From Phosphitispora fastidiosa (GTDB taxonomy: Bacteria; Bacillota; Thermincolia; Thermincolales; UBA2595), in NCBI RefSeq assembly GCF_019008365.1, contig NZ_JAHHUL010000001.1:248001-312000 (forward strand): a stretch of 64,000 nucleotides of DNA, written 5' to 3'. A program made the position numbers and the translations under genes. Of this stretch, positions 16,970 through 25,596 are shown piece by piece; position 1 is the first letter of the stretch; every line of letters starts with the position of its first letter. A model generated the notes under the pieces. It saw only the letters and a list, made by a program, of their open reading frames with translations. It had not been told where the DNA came from and ran no database searches.

Positions 16970-17135
16970 TCTATTCAGACTATATTCGAGATTTTAACCA
17001 AACCTCCTGCTAAATTTCGCGATTTTTTTTTAGTGCTATTTACGGCAGGATAATTAAGAATTATATCGAATACTGTTATATCTATTTAATTTGTTAGTTT
17101 TTTCCGGCTAATTTTTTTTGCAGCCTTTTAGTATG

Positions 17136-17780
17136 TCACAGCTCATTTTCCCTTAATTTGACAAGTTCAAGCTTCTGAAGTTCATTCAAAGAATTCTGCA
17201 GTGAAATAAAAGAGCGCTGCGCCTCTGAACTGTTAAAGTCAACCCCATCATTGGATAATACAGAATAACCCTGTGCCAGGCTGTCAAGCTGCTGAGCTGC
17301 GGCATTGATTATCTGCAATTCCTCGGTAGTGATGGGGTTACCCTTATCAAGGCTGTCCGAAAGCGGTTTAATTACTGCACTATATATATGGTTCAGTACT
17401 ATCCTGGTTTGAACGGTGATGTCAAGCATAGGCTGGCTGATGATTTCTTTACGCATCTCTGCCGATATGTTTTCCAACTGGGTAAACCGTTTTAATTCGT
17501 ACTCTTCGGGAAATACGGCAGCTTCCAGAGCGCCCATCACAGTCCCGAGGTATTTGGGGTTATCGGGGTTGACAATGTATTTGTTTAAGGCTCCGCGGAT
17601 TATGGAAATCCTGGTATAGTCTTCAGCATAAGCGCTTTGCAGACTTTTCCGGGCATCATTTTTGAGAAATCCACTGCTATCGGCCGCAGGTTTATCTCCA
17701 GTACCGCAACCGGGCAGCAGGATGATTAATAAGGCAAAGACAAACAATATAGCAATAACTCTGCTCTTCTTTTTCAACAT
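17136..17780 (-). CDS. Predicted lipoprotein of unknown function
   Basis: A 214-residue exported protein. ATG at 17780 (GGGGG 9 bases upstream) gives a basic start, a long hydrophobic stretch IAILFVFALLIILLPGC and a lipobox LPGC with Cys at about residue 25. The mature part is mostly helical with repeated short segments (SLQSAYAEDYTRI, LDSLAQGYSVL) but no family I recognise. It is divergent from the diguanylate cyclase gene with only 82 bases between starts, so the two may share a regulatory region. Confidence 0.65.
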   Translation of the reverse strand: MLKKKSRVIAILFVFALLIILLPGCGTGDKPAADSSGFLKNDARKSLQSAYAEDYTRISIIRGALNKYIVNPDNPKYLGTVMGALEAAVFPEEYELKRFTQLENISAEMRKEIISQPMLDITVQTRIVLNHIYSAVIKPLSDSLDKGNPITTEELQIINAAAQQLDSLAQGYSVLSNDGVDFNSSEAQRSFISLQNSLNELQKLELVKLRENEL

Positions 17781-17862
17781 TTGTGCAACCCCCTTTTTTA
17801 TACTTTTTCTCGAAATTATTGGTTTTTCCTCTTTTGAATCTAACCGGTTAAGGCGGTGTCTT

Positions 17863-18942
17863 ATGGAAAACCTTAACAGTGGCGCTAACGAACTATTCAT
17901 CTGCAAAGCACGCTGGTTGACCATATTTGGTTTCCCGGTACTTTTTTGGCTTTATAGCGGCAGGATTTCTACCGGGCTCCTTTTTGTTTCAGTTATTTTT
18001 ATCTTTTACAACTACCTGATAAGTTTTTACCATGAAAAACTTTCTCTCAACCGGTATTCTCTCTTTCTGTCTATAATAGACTCGCTTTACCTGATTTATA
18101 TCTTCACCCTGACATTTAATGAATCGGGAGGACTTCCCCAGGTATTCTATTTTCTCATGCTGGTTATGGGTATCAGGCACGGAATTTCCAAATACCCTCT
18201 GATTGTTTTGATTAACATACTGCTTTACCTCTGCACCTCTGTGGTAGGCTTTGTTTACCATAAAATTACTTTGAGCCCGGAATTACTCTTAATTCAGCTG
18301 ACTTTTACTGCATGCTTTGGGATTTTAAGTTCATTCATCTTCAAGCGAACTTACCAGCAGCAGTTGGAAAAAGAAGAATTAATAGCAGAGCTGCAGTCGG
18401 CCTACCAGCAGTTGTGCATCTATAACGCTCAAGTTGAGGAACTGGCCAATACAGACCCGCTTACAGGTTTATACAACTACCGCTTTTTCACCCAGCGCCT
18501 GGACAAGGAAATTGACCTTTCTAAAAGGTTTAACAGGCCTTTATCACTTATTATAATTGATATTGACCATTTTAAGGATTTTAATGATACCTATGGTCAC
18601 CCTTCTGGAGACATTGCCTTAAAAGAGGTAACTCTGATTTTTAAAAACAATATCCGGGATAAAGATGTATTATGCCGTTACGGTGGCGAGGAGTTTCTTA
18701 TCCTTCTTCCCTCAACGGGGATTGAGGAGGCATACACCTGTGCAGAACGAATCAGGATATCAGTGGAGCAGCATTGTCTAAATGTCCCCGATACTGCTAA
18801 CTCTGTTAATATTACTATCAGTGGAGGTGTCGCCTGCTTCCCCATTGATGCCAACAATGGGGAACAGCTGCTCAGGATTGCCGATGAAGTCCTGTATACT
18901 GCCAAGCACAAAGGGCGCAACAAGATACACCGGCGGAGATGA
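17863..18942 (+). CDS. Membrane diguanylate cyclase (GGDEF)
   Basis: A 359-residue protein with about six N-terminal helices (residues 20-160), a coiled linker and a C-terminal GGDEF domain. The active-site loop reads RYGGEEF and an RxxD inhibitory site (RDKD) stands five residues before it, so the enzyme should make cyclic di-GMP and be subject to product inhibition. DPLTGLYNYRFF and DIDHFKDFNDTYGH are intact. The ATG at 17863 follows AAGGCGG; an open frame upstream (to 17662) overlaps the divergent lipoprotein gene and is not used. Confidence 0.9.
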   Translation: MENLNSGANELFICKARWLTIFGFPVLFWLYSGRISTGLLFVSVIFIFYNYLISFYHEKLSLNRYSLFLSIIDSLYLIYIFTLTFNESGGLPQVFYFLMLVMGIRHGISKYPLIVLINILLYLCTSVVGFVYHKITLSPELLLIQLTFTACFGILSSFIFKRTYQQQLEKEELIAELQSAYQQLCIYNAQVEELANTDPLTGLYNYRFFTQRLDKEIDLSKRFNRPLSLIIIDIDHFKDFNDTYGHPSGDIALKEVTLIFKNNIRDKDVLCRYGGEEFLILLPSTGIEEAYTCAERIRISVEQHCLNVPDTANSVNITISGGVACFPIDANNGEQLLRIADEVLYTAKHKGRNKIHRRR

Positions 18943-18954
18943 TTCTTTTCACCG

Positions 18955-19014
18955 CAGCAAAAAAAGTTACCCGTCACACTGGTATTCCAGGTGACCGGTA
19001 ACTTTTTTTTGCTG
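18955..19014. terminator. Bidirectional terminator between GGDEF and TPR genes
   Basis: Long arms CAGCAAAAAAAGTTACC... and ...GGTAACTTTTTTTTGCTG with inner GTCAC/GTGAC pairing enclose a loop, so both strands end in T-runs. It lies between converging genes. Confidence 0.88.
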
Positions 19015-19059
19015 AGTCGGAATAGTATAAGGCTATTTGTTGCCACATATAACATCAGT

Positions 19060-20265
19060 TCAGTGCAGTCCGAGAGACCTGTTAAAACAGTAAACCGCAT
19101 CGTCATCATTTCCAATCTGCTCCATTAATGAAGCCTTGAAGCCCCATGCTTCACGATTATCCGGGTCATACTTTATAATCCGGTCATAACAGGCTTGCGC
19201 TTCCTGATATCTTTTGAGTTTAATCATACATCCGCCCTTGTTTAAACTAAGCATACTGTTTTTGGGGTCGGTTTTCAAGCCGGCATTATATACTGCCAGA
19301 GCCTCTAAATGTCTTCCCATAGCTTCAAGACACAAGGCTTTATTGTTTAGCAGGGTGACATCATTGGGGTATTTTCCCAAAGCCGTATCAAAACATTTTA
19401 TGGCTTCTGCATGCCTTCCGGCCTGACAGAGACAGGTGCCCTTGTTGCTCAGCAGTGTCAGGTCACTGGGGCTCCATTCCAGGGCTAAGTCATAACAAAG
19501 CAGTGATTTTTCATGATCCCCCAACTGGGCCAGGGAAAATCCCTTGTTATTCAGGAGTTCAACATTAATCAGCTTAAGCTCCTCTGCTTTTTCGTAGCAC
19601 TTTAGCGCCTTTTTATGCTCGCCCAGGTTGCTGAAACACAATCCCATGTTCACGTATACTGCCGGATTACCGGGTTGAATTTCGGCAGATCTTTTAAATC
19701 GTTCCAGCGCATCCTCATATTCACCGTCGGAACAGAGGCAAAGACCATAGTGGAGCAGAGCTTCCGTATTTTCCGGGTCAAAATCCAGAGCCTGACGGAA
19801 ACAGGACTTGGCTTCTTTGCTCAAATCGTTTTGGTAATAGTACTTGCCTTTGGCAATCATAGCTTCAACTGAGTTAGGCATATTTACCAATTGGCAGCTA
19901 ATGGCATCTGTATCAATAACCTCCGGAACACCATTCACTCCCCCTGCCTCTACCCAGAAAACCGGGGCCTCATTTATGCCTGAGTCTGCAGCTTTGCGAA
20001 ATGACTCCCCGGCTTCCTTCACCAGACCTTTCCGGTACTGTAGGTGGCCTATTCTGAAATGCAAATTTCCCTTCTGAGATGAGGTGTTAACAGCCTTTTC
20101 GTAATAATGAAGCGCCTTGTCCTCCTGTTTTGTTATCTCATAGAACCACCCGGTCAGTGAATAAACACTGGTGACGGTAAACAACTGCCTGAACAGCCTT
20201 TTCAGAGAATCAAATACCTGCTTAGCATTAGAAACCCTTTGATACTGGAAAACCATATTACTCAT
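19060..20265 (-). CDS. Tetratricopeptide-repeat protein
   Basis: A 401-residue soluble protein made of about ten TPR units, such as EALLHYGLCLCSDGEYEDAL, AVYVNMGLCFSNLGEHKKAL and LNNKGFSLAQLGDHEKSL, with spacing of 34 residues. TPR arrays act as protein-binding scaffolds. Many small Cys-containing turns (CLCQAGRH, CMIKLKRY) occur but no metal motif. ATG at 20265 with GGAGAGG upstream. The gene is monocistronic, downstream of the coo genes and their terminator. No partner can be named. Confidence 0.85.
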   Translation of the reverse strand: MSNMVFQYQRVSNAKQVFDSLKRLFRQLFTVTSVYSLTGWFYEITKQEDKALHYYEKAVNTSSQKGNLHFRIGHLQYRKGLVKEAGESFRKAADSGINEAPVFWVEAGGVNGVPEVIDTDAISCQLVNMPNSVEAMIAKGKYYYQNDLSKEAKSCFRQALDFDPENTEALLHYGLCLCSDGEYEDALERFKRSAEIQPGNPAVYVNMGLCFSNLGEHKKALKCYEKAEELKLINVELLNNKGFSLAQLGDHEKSLLCYDLALEWSPSDLTLLSNKGTCLCQAGRHAEAIKCFDTALGKYPNDVTLLNNKALCLEAMGRHLEALAVYNAGLKTDPKNSMLSLNKGGCMIKLKRYQEAQACYDRIIKYDPDNREAWGFKASLMEQIGNDDDAVYCFNRSLGLH

Positions 20266-20401
20266 TTCAGACCTCTCCTTTAATTTTTGTCTTTAACTTG
20301 TTTCCCTCAGTATTCATAATAAGGGTTTCAATTTGTTAAATTCCTTTCCCTGCTAGAAAGAGTAAGAATCGTACGTCAAATACCATCACAAAATGACAAC
20401 G

Positions 20402-20439
20402 AAAATCCCCGAAAAAATGCGAACATTTCCGGGGATTTC
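20402..20439 (-). terminator. Terminator of the coo operon
   Basis: AAATCCCCG and CGGGGATTT form the outer stem with an inner AATG/CATT pairing; on the minus strand it is followed by TTTTCGTTGTC. It lies 30 bases after the stop of the oxidoreductase gene. Confidence 0.7.
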
Positions 20440-20469
20440 CAGTTTAAATTTATGCAGTTTTCAGGCTTC

Positions 20470-21708
20470 TTAGTGATTCGGACCTGTAAGGGCAGTATAA
20501 GAAAAATCTCCTCGCAAAAGTTTAGCCTTTTGTGTCGGTGAGATGGTTTCATGTCTCAGTAAAGATGTTAAAACACCGGATTTTTCGGTTTTTCCCAACA
20601 AAATAAATCCTGCTAATTTTTCATTCCGGAATACAAGTTTTTCATATGTCGAATTATTATCAGAAACATAAAATGATTCATAGTCAGGAAGTTCGGAATT
20701 GGCAATTCCCGCACAAACCAACGGGATACCGCCTATATTAAGGGAATTCATATTGGCGCTGCCGCGGTACGGCGCTTTCCTTCCTGCCATATTCAGGGCG
20801 GCAAAACGCCCCTGCTCAACGGCATTGGGCCACAGTGGATTCCATACCGGCGCATTTCTGACAACATCGTAAGCCTGGACCACATCCCCTGCCGCATATA
20901 TTCCCGGAATACTTGTTTCCATGTATTCATCAACCAGAAGCCCGTTTTCTGCGGCAACCGCCGTTTCCCCGAAGAATTTTAATTCCGGTTTCACACCGGC
21001 GGCAACCAAAGCCATATCTGCCTCAAGGCTTGTACCGTCAGACAGGATAACACCATTGAGTCTGCCTTCGGTGTCACGATTCACCTCGTTAAAGGATTTC
21101 CCCAGGTAAAATCGGATACCGGTTTCGGCCAACCTGTCCTGAATCATTCCGGCAGCCCTGCTGTCAAGAAATCCCGCCAGAATATGTGGTGCAATCCCCA
21201 CCAGACTAACTCGCATCCCCCGTTTATTCAGGGCTATTGCTGCAGTTACCGCCACCAGTCCGTCCCCAAGAATAGCGACAGCTTTACTCTCTGTTATTTC
21301 AGCAATGATGCTGTCTGCATCTGCAATTGTTCTCAGAGTATATACTCCCTGCCCTATTATTCCTTTAATATCCGGGATTACCGGTGATGCTCCGGAGGCC
21401 GCCAGAAGCCTGTCATAGGAAATAACCGCAGAATCTGATAAGGTCATGTGTTTTTGCTCCGCATCCAGCCCTACAGCCTCTGTTGCGGCTATAAAGCGCA
21501 CTCCCAAGGCCTTTAACTGCTCACTGGTTCTGATGAAAACCGCATCCCTGTTGATTTGTCCTGAAATATAATAAGTTACCAGGCAGCGGGAATAGGCGAT
21601 ATCCTTTTCCCTGGAAACCACAGTAATTTCCGCATCAGGTTCAAGGCGGACCAAGGTCTCGGCCGCGCTTATCCCGGCTGCACTGGCTCCTATAATAACA
21701 TAATGCAC
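20470..21708 (-). CDS. CODH-associated FAD/NAD(P)-dependent oxidoreductase
   Basis: A 412-residue flavoprotein of the NADH oxidase / nitrite reductase large-subunit group, here acting as the likely NAD(P) reductase for electrons from CO. It has the FAD-binding VIIGASAAGISAAETL at the start, an NAD-binding AILGDGLVAVTAAIAL near 150, and SIPGIYAAGDVV. GTG start at 21708 with GGGGGTG upstream; it sits 37 bases after cooS. The order cooF-cooS-flavoprotein is a known arrangement in CO-utilising anaerobes that would couple CO oxidation to NAD(P)H formation. Confidence 0.88.
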   Translation of the reverse strand: MHYVIIGASAAGISAAETLVRLEPDAEITVVSREKDIAYSRCLVTYYISGQINRDAVFIRTSEQLKALGVRFIAATEAVGLDAEQKHMTLSDSAVISYDRLLAASGASPVIPDIKGIIGQGVYTLRTIADADSIIAEITESKAVAILGDGLVAVTAAIALNKRGMRVSLVGIAPHILAGFLDSRAAGMIQDRLAETGIRFYLGKSFNEVNRDTEGRLNGVILSDGTSLEADMALVAAGVKPELKFFGETAVAAENGLLVDEYMETSIPGIYAAGDVVQAYDVVRNAPVWNPLWPNAVEQGRFAALNMAGRKAPYRGSANMNSLNIGGIPLVCAGIANSELPDYESFYVSDNNSTYEKLVFRNEKLAGFILLGKTEKSGVLTSLLRHETISPTQKAKLLRGDFSYTALTGPNH

Positions 21709-21745
21709 GGTTACACCCCCGTAAGATACCAAGTTCTGGATTACT

Positions 21746-23611
21746 CTAAATTCCCAGCGCTGCCCTCTTCTTTTGGATATGCTGCAGTGCCAAGCCTGCG
21801 GCTGCCACCGGGTCTGTCTCAACAGCAAAGGCTGCTCCGACCACGTCTTCAGCTCCCTTAGTCAGCAGTTGAACCACATTCGGGCTTCCCAGAACGGGAG
21901 GTACGGTCCCCAGGATGGTATAGATTCCCGAACCAACCACATAGGCGCCAATGGAAACGGCTTTTTCAGACATCCATTCGGGAGCAGCCCCGGCCAGCGG
22001 CAGATCACTGATATCCACACCAAGGGCATTAGCCATGGCAGCAGCCACCGTAAGAATACGGCTGATATCCACACAAGACCCCATATGCAGCACAGGAGGG
22101 ACTCCCAGGCTTTCACAGACACTGCGAAGCCCGTGTCCCGCTTCCCCGGCAGCTTCAGGCAGGAGTAAACCCTGTTTGGCACAGGCAATCATAGCACACC
22201 CGGTACCTACCACCAGAATATCGTTTTTAATCAGTTCCCTGACAAACGTAATATGCCCTGAGTCCTGCTTAACTTTCGGATTATTGCACCCGACAACCCC
22301 CACTATCCCTTTAATGGCGCCGGACTTAACGGCATCAAGAAGAGGATTCAGGGAACCTCCCAAAGCAGCAAGAATGGCCTCAACGCTGAAACCCGCCATG
22401 TATTCCATTTTGTCATTTGGAATACTGACTTTCTCCGGCCTGCGGTTTTTAAAGTTGTCCACTGCTGTGAGGACAATTTTTTTGGCTGTTTCCAGGGCAT
22501 TGTGCTCTTCAAAGGGAATATGCTCAGCGCCGGGGAATTTTGCTTTTGGTGAAGTTGAAATAATCCTGGTATGATAGCAGCCGGCGACCTGGGTCAAGGC
22601 AGGCATGATACACTGGACATCAACTATCATGGCTTCCACAGCTCCAGTGATAATAGCCAGTTCCTGCTGCAGGAAATTCCCGGCAACAGGGACACCGTGG
22701 CGCATCAGAATCTCGTTTCCGGTGCAGCAGATGCCGCATACATTGATTCCTTTTGCCCCCAGCTTGGCGGCTTCAGCCAGGATCTGCTCATCACGGGCTG
22801 CAAAAACAATCATATCAGAAAGTGTCGGCTCATGACCATGGAGAATTATATTAACATAGTCTTCCTTAAGTACCCCCAGATTTGAAGACCCTCTAACCGG
22901 CTTGGGAACTCCGAACAGGACATCGGAAAGCTCAGTGGCAATATGGGAACCGCCCCACCCGTCACCCAGGGAGGTCCGCAGTCCATGCAAAACCAGGTTG
23001 ACATAATCATTGTCTACTCCAATATGAGTTCTGTGCAGGCATTCAACAATTTCCCTGTCAATACCTCTGGGCAGGATATCAAGTTTTTCCCAGAGCTGTC
23101 TCCTCTTTTCCGGAGCCCGGTTGATAAACTGAAGCTTCCCTTTGGTACTGCCAAACTCCTCCAGAATTGCTCCGGCCAGATCAAGCGCTATTTTATTGTT
23201 TTCTCTTCCCTCAGTTCCAATCCCGAACTCGCCGGCAAGTGCCTTCAGCTTAGCTTCGTCTTTGATGGTGTAGTCTGCAGCATCACCGGCGGCGGCCGCA
23301 TAAAACGTATTTGCTATGTCCCGGCCATGATCCGAATGTGCTGCCGCTCCGGCAGCTATAGCCCGCAGGAGATTCCTGGCTACAATAGTATCTGCAGTCG
23401 CCCCACAGACACCCCTGTCAGGGCCGTCTCCAAAAGGGTCAATCCGGCAAGGACCCATATTGCAGTTGCGGCAGCAAATTCCCAACAGGCCGAACCCGCA
23501 CTGCGGCTCCTGTGCCTTAAGCCGGTCCCAGACTGTCTCAATTCCTTCCTTTTCAGCCTTGCCCAGCATCTGTTGTGATGCCCGGTCAATGGTTATCTCA
23601 TCAAACTTCAT
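21746..23611 (-). CDS. cooS: Anaerobic Ni-containing carbon monoxide dehydrogenase catalytic subunit
   Basis: Catalyses CO + H2O to CO2 + 2H+ + 2e-. The 621-residue protein has the cluster-D/B cysteines C38, C46, C47, C50, C55 and C69 (motif GICCRNCNMGPC), and the Ni-Fe-S C-cluster ligands: His in LHGHEPTL, Cys in GICCTGNE, VQCIM, VGCNNPK, GTGCAMIAC and MGSCVDIS. All are present, so it should be active. Start ATG 23611 overlaps the cooF stop (TAATG). It lies between cooF and an FAD oxidoreductase, and lacks acetyl-CoA synthase neighbours, so a catabolic or redox role is more likely than acetogenesis. Confidence 0.96.
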   Translation of the reverse strand: MKFDEITIDRASQQMLGKAEKEGIETVWDRLKAQEPQCGFGLLGICCRNCNMGPCRIDPFGDGPDRGVCGATADTIVARNLLRAIAAGAAAHSDHGRDIANTFYAAAAGDAADYTIKDEAKLKALAGEFGIGTEGRENNKIALDLAGAILEEFGSTKGKLQFINRAPEKRRQLWEKLDILPRGIDREIVECLHRTHIGVDNDYVNLVLHGLRTSLGDGWGGSHIATELSDVLFGVPKPVRGSSNLGVLKEDYVNIILHGHEPTLSDMIVFAARDEQILAEAAKLGAKGINVCGICCTGNEILMRHGVPVAGNFLQQELAIITGAVEAMIVDVQCIMPALTQVAGCYHTRIISTSPKAKFPGAEHIPFEEHNALETAKKIVLTAVDNFKNRRPEKVSIPNDKMEYMAGFSVEAILAALGGSLNPLLDAVKSGAIKGIVGVVGCNNPKVKQDSGHITFVRELIKNDILVVGTGCAMIACAKQGLLLPEAAGEAGHGLRSVCESLGVPPVLHMGSCVDISRILTVAAAMANALGVDISDLPLAGAAPEWMSEKAVSIGAYVVGSGIYTILGTVPPVLGSPNVVQLLTKGAEDVVGAAFAVETDPVAAAGLALQHIQKKRAALGI

Positions 23612-24111
23612 TACTTACCCTCCTCCAAGAACCGAAAATTTGTCAGGTACTGGTTTCTTTTATCCCTACTGAAAGCATCTATTTCAATGAATTTTATCGC
23701 TTTTGTAGGACACGCCTGTACACATGCAGGAACATCCTCATTAATACAGCGGTCACATTTTATGGCTGTGTTTTCTTCCCTTTGCTGCAAAATTGCTCCA
23801 AAGGGACATACCATGACACACATCCAGCAGCCCACACACCTGTCAGGGTTTACTTGCACAGTCTGTGTTTCCGCATCCCTGAACATGGCGCCTGACATAC
23901 AGGCATCGATACACCTGGCATCCTCACAGTGCCGGCACTGCAGCGGAAAAGTTATCTTATCGCCAGTTTCAACACAGACCCGCCTTTTAGGCTTTTCCCC
24001 CTCAAATAACGCGCCTACAAGGCTTTTTGATTCTGAATGGGCAACTGCACAGGCAAGTTCACAGGATTTACACCCCAAACACCTGCTGATATCAATCATG
24101 ACCTGCTTCAT
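23611..24111 (-). CDS. cooF: CooF-type ferredoxin-like electron-transfer subunit
   Basis: A 166-residue iron-sulfur protein that takes electrons from CooS. Four [4Fe-4S] motifs are visible in sequence: CLGCKSCELAC, CRHCEDARCIDAC, CVGCWMCVMVC and CDRCINEDVPACVQAC. ATG 24111 with AGGAGGTGGAGG upstream; the longer frame to 24132 starts on the ribosome site. The stop overlaps the cooS start. The 214 bases before it contain no obvious CooA site, but carry a direct repeat AAAATAACAT.. and a GAGCGGAGCGAAGTGAAG-type sequence. Confidence 0.92.
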   Translation of the reverse strand: MKQVMIDISRCLGCKSCELACAVAHSESKSLVGALFEGEKPKRRVCVETGDKITFPLQCRHCEDARCIDACMSGAMFRDAETQTVQVNPDRCVGCWMCVMVCPFGAILQQREENTAIKCDRCINEDVPACVQACPTKAIKFIEIDAFSRDKRNQYLTNFRFLEEGK

Positions 24112-24325
24112 TCCTCCACCTCCTTTCTTCAAGATATCCCAGAAGTGTATATGAATTTTATGTTATTTTATATGTTATTTTCTGGCTTTTACCACTAATT
24201 TTCGCCACTTTTCAGAATTATCCTGCATAACATTTTCAATAATTAAAGGGACCGCCCCTCAGTCATTTAAGACTTTCGGGTCAGCCCCATGCTTCACTTC
24301 ACTTCGCTCCGCTCGTGGTACAATA

Positions 24326-25519
24326 TTATTCAGCCTTTACGGGCTTCTTGCCCATTTCCTGCAAAACCTCATTTAACAAATCAACCTGCACAAATTCATT
24401 TAAGGGTAAATCTTTAAAATGACCTTCCTTGCTCATATATTCATGCAACCCGGCAGCATAATTCATGCCGGGATCATAGCTAACCGCCGCCTCCTGCCAG
24501 GACTTTTCAAATTTATCCAAAGTATTTTGCTTTTCCAGGTCTTCTTTGGCAGCCCCTTTATCAGCAAACCATTTAATACGCAGTTCCCTGTTCAATGCAG
24601 GAAGTTCATCCCGTTGTTCCATGGCCTTGTCTGTTGACATTACATGAGCCTGCAAAAAGGCTTTAACCAAATCGGGGTTATTATTAATCAGCTCTTTTTG
24701 TGCCGCCAGCCAGACCCGGGGCTGAATTTCGCCGAACAAGCCATCCGGGTTAAGTGAAAAGACATGACTGCCTGACACCTTACTCAAAGCTGTGGGAAGG
24801 TTATTGGCATTATCAAAGTTAACAATAGCGGCATATTCCCCGTCTGCATAATTCTGCCAGAGGTTACTGATTATGTTGTCCCAGACCACTTCTACAGTAC
24901 CTCCATATGTACTGGTCCCCAGCCCCACACCTGCTAAAACCCTGTTCAGTTGAAAATCATCGGCATACCTAAGATTTGCTATCCCCACTTTTTTCCCATC
25001 CAGATCTTTAAGAGATTTTATTTCGGGCCTTGCAACAAGATTTACGTCATTGGACTGGACGCTTCCGGCAATAACCGTATATTTGTCACTACCGCCGTAC
25101 TTTGATTTTCCGGTGTTATAAGTTGTAAAAGCGGTATGAGGAATATAAATGAATTCCGGAGCCCCTTTTTTCCTGTCCAACATGGGATATACTTCCTGAA
25201 GGCCGTGGGCATCGATGAATTCAACCCTTTTTCCTATCTTCTCCATTTCCTCAGCAAAGATTGGGTACTTCTGATTAATAAAAACCTGGGCTGAGCCATT
25301 GGTCATGGCTACATAGGCAATGCTCAGCAAATCTTTGTCTTTGATAACATCCCGGCCAATTTCAGCATTTGTCTCAACTTCTACAACTTCCGGCTGGGTC
25401 CCCTGGGTTTCCGGACTGCCGGGCCCACTTTGGGTTCCCGATTCGTTTTTACTGCCGCATCCAACGGCGCCAATGGCAATCACCAGGATTAAAATCATTA
25501 CTAAACTTTTCTTATACAA
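24326..25519 (-). CDS. Orphan solute-binding lipoprotein (periplasmic-binding fold)
   Basis: A 397-residue protein of the type-II periplasmic binding class, close to ABC nitrate/taurine/phosphonate receptors (PhnD/NMT1-like), e.g. LKDLDGKKVGIANLRYADD. TTG 25519 (GGGG 9 bases upstream) gives a hydrophobic signal and a lipobox AVGCG with Cys at about residue 19. No permease or ATPase gene is adjacent. It lies directly downstream of the multiheme cytochrome gene on the same strand, with a long hairpin between. It could be a sensor or share a transporter encoded elsewhere. Confidence 0.78.
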   Translation of the reverse strand: MYKKSLVMILILVIAIGAVGCGSKNESGTQSGPGSPETQGTQPEVVEVETNAEIGRDVIKDKDLLSIAYVAMTNGSAQVFINQKYPIFAEEMEKIGKRVEFIDAHGLQEVYPMLDRKKGAPEFIYIPHTAFTTYNTGKSKYGGSDKYTVIAGSVQSNDVNLVARPEIKSLKDLDGKKVGIANLRYADDFQLNRVLAGVGLGTSTYGGTVEVVWDNIISNLWQNYADGEYAAIVNFDNANNLPTALSKVSGSHVFSLNPDGLFGEIQPRVWLAAQKELINNNPDLVKAFLQAHVMSTDKAMEQRDELPALNRELRIKWFADKGAAKEDLEKQNTLDKFEKSWQEAAVSYDPGMNYAAGLHEYMSKEGHFKDLPLNEFVQVDLLNEVLQEMGKKPVKAE

Positions 25520-25547
25520 GAGTAAATTCCCCTTTCTTTTTATCAAG

Positions 25548-25591
25548 AGACCACGCCAAGGCGCGGTCTAAACGTGGTCTTGGTGTGGTCT
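25548..25591 (-). terminator. Hairpin between cytochrome gene and solute-binding lipoprotein gene
   Basis: Thirteen-base arms AGACCACGCCAAG / CTTGGTGTGGTCT (one G-U pair) enclose an 18-base loop with a further GACC-type repeat. No T-run follows on the minus strand, so it may be a processing site or weak attenuator that lets some transcripts through to the lipoprotein gene. Confidence 0.5.
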
Positions 25592-25596
25592 GTCTG

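Noticed and set aside
16915-17135. preQ1 riboswitch before queE
   Set aside because: I saw none of the conserved aptamer sequence; only an A+T-rich hairpin is present.
24112-24325. CooA-type CRP site before cooF
   Set aside because: No inverted TGTCG-N6-CGACA-like sequence could be found by eye.
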